From Thermoflexus hugenholtzii JAD2 (GTDB lineage Bacteria > Chloroflexota > Limnocylindria > Limnocylindrales > Limnocylindraceae): DNA of 44,225 bases. Under the pieces are notes generated by a model. It saw only the letters and a program-made list of their open reading frames with translations. It did not search any database and was not told where the DNA came from. Shown here piece after piece: positions 41,061 through 44,225 of this stretch; position 1 is the stretch's first letter, and each line of letters begins with the position of its first letter. The position numbers and the translations under genes are program-made. The DNA lies in assembly GCA_945862225.1 (NCBI GenBank), contig CAMAXG010000004.1:1-44225 (forward strand). Direction: 5' to 3'.

Positions 41061-42101
41061 CTAACGCGCCTCTTCAAATAGCCGACGTGGATTATCCGTC
41101 ATCATCGCGGCTCCCTGCTGGAGCGGCACCCCGTGGCGTGCCAGCCTCGGCAAGAAGAACTCCACGATATGTCCGTATCCTGGCCCGCCGTTGGCGCGCA
41201 GCAGGATCTTCATGAAGATGTCCTGCGACATCAGGACGCGGTCGCCGAAGCCGGCCTGTACGAGGCGCGCGATGTTGCGTGCGTCATCTTCGTCGCTGGT
41301 GCAGGGCGCCTGCTGGTCGGCGTAGAAGACTTGCATGCCGATCATGTCGTACTGCAGGTAAATGCCGCGCTTTAGGAGGCGTGTCTGGTATTCGTAATCG
41401 TCACCGCTCGGGTTGGAGTGACAGAGCACCACGCTCTGCATCGGCACACCTTGCGCGGCAACAAAGTCGAGGACCTCGTCACCAAGGCGATACCAGCCAG
41501 GCATGTGGATCTGAATCGGCACACCCGTCTCGCGCTGCGCGAGGCAGGCGCCGGCGAGCGAGTTGCGCTCGCGGCTGGTGAACGGCTGGCCAACGAAGAT
41601 CTCGCCGATGAAGCCAGCACGGATGTTCGTCCCTTGAGCGCCGACGGTGAGGTCGCGCACGATGCGATCTGCGATCTCGCGCACGCTGCCATCGAGGTGC
41701 TCTGGCCCGTGCACCGGGTCAAGGAAGATGCCGCTCCCCATCACCACGTTCAGCCCCGATTCGCGGCTGATGCGTGCGAGCCCCTCGGGGTCACGCCCAT
41801 TCCCCTTGTCGGCGCAGGCCTCCAGAATCGTGCGGCCACCCTGGGCGGCGAAGCGCTTCACCTCAACGATGGCGGACTCAATATCATCGAGCGCGCAGTT
41901 GTCCTTATTGAGGAATGGGTCGTGTCGCAGCTCCCAGATGTTGCTGATAGAGACCTTCTCGTCAACGAGCTCCTTGGATCGAGCCGAGTCGTCATAGGGC
42001 GGATGCCACCACGGCGTGACAATGTTGAAGAGGTGCTCGTGCGTGAGGGTGAGCCCCATCTCGGTGCTCTCGATCTCACCAGTGACCGTTTGAATCTTGA
42101 C
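41061..42101 (-). CDS. phosphotriesterase-family metal-dependent hydrolase (paralog 1, most divergent)
   Basis: LTLTHEHLFNIV, RAGFIGEI, PIQIHMPGW, VVLCHSNPSGDDYEYQ, MSQDIFMK: PTE-family metal ligands. GTG start at 42101 (VKIQTVTGEIES) by homology to paralog 2. Confidence 0.9.
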   Translation of the reverse strand, partial: VKIQTVTGEIESTEMGLTLTHEHLFNIVTPWWHPPYDDSARSKELVDEKVSISNIWELRHDPFLNKDNCALDDIESAIVEVKRFAAQGGRTILEACADKGNGRDPEGLARISRESGLNVVMGSGIFLDPVHGPEHLDGSVREIADRIVRDLTVGAQGTNIRAGFIGEIFVGQPFTSRERNSLAGACLAQRETGVPIQIHMPGWYRLGDEVLDFVAAQGVPMQSVVLCHSNPSGDDYEYQTRLLKRGIYLQYDMIGMQVFYADQQAPCTSDEDDARNIARLVQAGFGDRVLMSQDIFMKILLRANGGPGYGHIVEFFLPRLARHGVPLQQGAAMMTDNPRRLFEEAR

Positions 42102-42108
42102 CACGTGG

Positions 42109-43149
42109 TTAGCTTGCCTCTTCAAAGAGCCGACGTGGGCTCGCGGTCATCATGCTGATTCCCTGCTCGAGCGGCACGCCGTGCCGGGCGAGTCGCGGCA
42201 GGAAGAACTCGACCAAATGGCCGTAGCCTGGGCCGCCGTACGAGCGCAGCAACGTCTTCAAGCCGATGTCTTGCGACATCAGCACCTTCTCGCCGAATCC
42301 ATCGCGCACCAGGCGTGCAATGTTGCGCGCATCGTCTTCGTCGCTCGTGCATGAGGCCTGCTGATCCGCGTAGAAGACCTGCATGCCAATCATGTCGTAC
42401 TGCAGATAGGCGCCGCGCTTGAGCAGGCGTGTCTGATATTCGTAGTCGTCGCCGCTTGGGTTCGAGTGGCAGAGCACGATGCTCTCCATCGGCACACCGT
42501 GTGCCGCGCAGAGGTCGAGCACCTCGTCGCCGAGGCGGAACCAGGCGGGCATGTGGATCTGCATCGGTAGGTGCGTCTCGCGCTGGGCAATGCACGAACC
42601 GGCAAGTGACTTGCGCTCTCGTGCCGTGAACTCACTGCCCACACCAATCTCACCAATGATTCCCGACTTGACCTTGGTGCCGGGTGCACCCTCCGTGATG
42701 TCGCGAATGAGATCGTTGGCGATGTCGCGTTCGCTCTTGGCGTCGTTCGCTTCGGACTGTGATCCGTCAAGGTAGTAGCCCGTTCCCATGATGATGTTGA
42801 GCCCGGTTCGTTTACTGATCGTGGTAAGCCCCTCAGGATTACGACCATCGTTATAGCCACTCGTCTCGATGATCGTCTTGCCGCCCTGGTCTGCAAACCG
42901 CTGCACCTCTTTGATGGCAAGTTCAACGTCTTGAACAATGAGGTTGTCCTTATTGATGAATGGATCGTGCTTGAGCTCCCAGATGTTGCTGATGGATACC
43001 TTCTCGTCAACGAGTTCGCGCGATCGTGGTAAATCGTCGAGCGGCGGATGCCACCATGAGGTCACGTCGCCGAGTAGGTGCTCGTGCGTGAGGGTGAGCC
43101 CCATCTCGGCGCTCTCGATCTCGCCGGTGACCGTCTGGACCTTGACCAT
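42109..43149 (-). CDS. phosphotriesterase-family metal-dependent hydrolase (paralog 2)
   Basis: Same ligand set as paralog 3 (THEHLLGDV, SGIIGEIG, MQIHMPAW, VLCHSNPSGDDYEYQ, MSQDIGLK). Confidence 0.9.
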   Translation of the reverse strand: MVKVQTVTGEIESAEMGLTLTHEHLLGDVTSWWHPPLDDLPRSRELVDEKVSISNIWELKHDPFINKDNLIVQDVELAIKEVQRFADQGGKTIIETSGYNDGRNPEGLTTISKRTGLNIIMGTGYYLDGSQSEANDAKSERDIANDLIRDITEGAPGTKVKSGIIGEIGVGSEFTARERKSLAGSCIAQRETHLPMQIHMPAWFRLGDEVLDLCAAHGVPMESIVLCHSNPSGDDYEYQTRLLKRGAYLQYDMIGMQVFYADQQASCTSDEDDARNIARLVRDGFGEKVLMSQDIGLKTLLRSYGGPGYGHLVEFFLPRLARHGVPLEQGISMMTASPRRLFEEAS

Positions 43150-43154
43150 AGTGA

Positions 43155-44195
43155 CTAGCTTGCCGATTCGAAGAGTTGGCGCGGGTTCGCCGTCATCATC
43201 GCGATCCCCTGCTCGAGCGGCACGCCGTGCCGAGCGAGTCGTGGCAGGAAGAACTCCACCATGTGCCCGTAGCCTGGGCCGCCGTAGGAGCGCAGGAGGC
43301 TCTTGAGGAAGATGTCTTGCGACATCAGCACCTTCTGACCAAAGCCGTCACGCACCAGGCGGGCGATGTTGCGCGCGTCGTCTTCATCGCTCGTGCACGA
43401 CGCCTGCTGGTCGGCGTAGAAGACCTGCATGCCGATCATGTCGTACTGCAGATAGGCACCGCGTCGTAGAAGACGTGTTTGATATTCGTGATCATCGCCG
43501 CTCGGATTGGAGTGGCAGAGCACGATGCTCTCCATCGGTACGCCGCGCGATGCGCAGAAGTCGAGGACCTCGTCGCCGTAGCGGAACCAGGCCGGCATGT
43601 GCACCTGCATCGGCAGATGCGTTTCGCGCTGCGCGATGCATGCGCCAGCGAGTGACTTGCGCTCACGCGCGGTGAACTCACTCCCCACGCCAATCTCACC
43701 AATGATTCCCGACTTCACCTTGGTGCCGCGCGCACCTTCGGTGATATCGCGGATCAGTTCGTTGGCAATGTCATGCTCACTCTTGGCGTCATTCTCTTCA
43801 GGCTGTGATCCGTCGAGGTAGTAGCCCGTTCCCATGATGATGTTGAGCCCGGTTCGTTTGCTGATCGTGGCAAGCCCTTCGGGGCTGCGGCCGTTGCCGT
43901 CGGCGCTCGTCTCGATGATCGTCTTGCCACCCTGATCAACAAAGCGCTGCACCTCTTTGATGGCAAGCTCAATGTCTTGCATGGAGCAGTTGTCTTTGTT
44001 AATGAACGGATCGTGCTTGAGTTCCCAGATGTTGCTGATGGAGACCTTCTCATCGACGAGTTCGCGCGATCGCGGCGAATCATCGAGTGGCGGATGCCAC
44101 CAGGAGAGGACATCGTTCAAGAGGTGTTCGTGAGTCAACGTCAGACCTAGGTCTGCCGAGCTGATTGGACCAAGAACGCTCTCAACCTGCTTCAT
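43155..44195 (-). CDS. phosphotriesterase-family metal-dependent hydrolase (paralog 3)
   Basis: THEHLLNDVLSWWHPP, SGIIGEIG, MQVHMPAW, VLCHSNPSGDDHEYQ, MSQDIFLK. Confidence 0.9.
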   Translation of the reverse strand: MKQVESVLGPISSADLGLTLTHEHLLNDVLSWWHPPLDDSPRSRELVDEKVSISNIWELKHDPFINKDNCSMQDIELAIKEVQRFVDQGGKTIIETSADGNGRSPEGLATISKRTGLNIIMGTGYYLDGSQPEENDAKSEHDIANELIRDITEGARGTKVKSGIIGEIGVGSEFTARERKSLAGACIAQRETHLPMQVHMPAWFRYGDEVLDFCASRGVPMESIVLCHSNPSGDDHEYQTRLLRRGAYLQYDMIGMQVFYADQQASCTSDEDDARNIARLVRDGFGQKVLMSQDIFLKSLLRSYGGPGYGHMVEFFLPRLARHGVPLEQGIAMMTANPRQLFESAS

Positions 44196-44225
44196 GTACG
44201 CAGACTAGCGCGCGTTGCGGTCTCC

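Noticed and set aside
42109-44195. Possible composite transposon or long direct repeat at the phosphotriesterase genes
   Set aside because: The repeated sequence is explained by paralogous genes in tandem; no transposase, terminal inverted repeats or target-site duplication seen.

Overview
The window is a gene-dense bacterial chromosome segment, GC-rich by eye, with almost no non-coding space. I read about 43 protein-coding genes and found no rRNA, tRNA, CRISPR array or transposase. From left to right: the 5' end of pyrG (minus strand, cut by the window edge and missing from the ORF track); an ABC-2 exporter plus EamA permease operon; a central-carbon operon tkt-rpiB-pgi-gnd-zwf-opcA-pgl followed by a GT-C-like membrane protein; a three-gene, 4-nt-overlapping cassette (TasA/CalY-like protein, SipW-like signal peptidase, LamG-like protein); two complete pstSCAB operons with tdk and an NMT1-type lipoprotein between them; two divergent EamA permeases; a YcaQ-like protein; a livKHMGF operon; manA; an aromatic/aspartate aminotransferase; a GlsB-like protein and citrate synthase; a META-domain protein; a DinB protein; a GATase-like protein; and three tandem phosphotriesterase-family paralogs at the right edge. 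The best candidates for something undescribed are: (1) the LivG-type ATPase with about 70 inserted residues containing two hydrophobic, TM-like segments; (2) the TasA/SipW/LamG cassette, in which the SipW-like protein has an extra C-terminal domain; (3) the tandem triple phosphotriesterase-like array next to a Cys-less GATase-like protein; (4) an NMT1/SsuA-type lipoprotein translationally coupled to pstB2; (5) PhoP-like 11-bp-periodic hexamer arrays upstream of both pstS genes. The lineage looks Chloroflexota- or Actinobacteria-like (opcA, short gnd), but I cannot fix it from sequence alone. All family assignments come from motif recognition by eye, without database searches.
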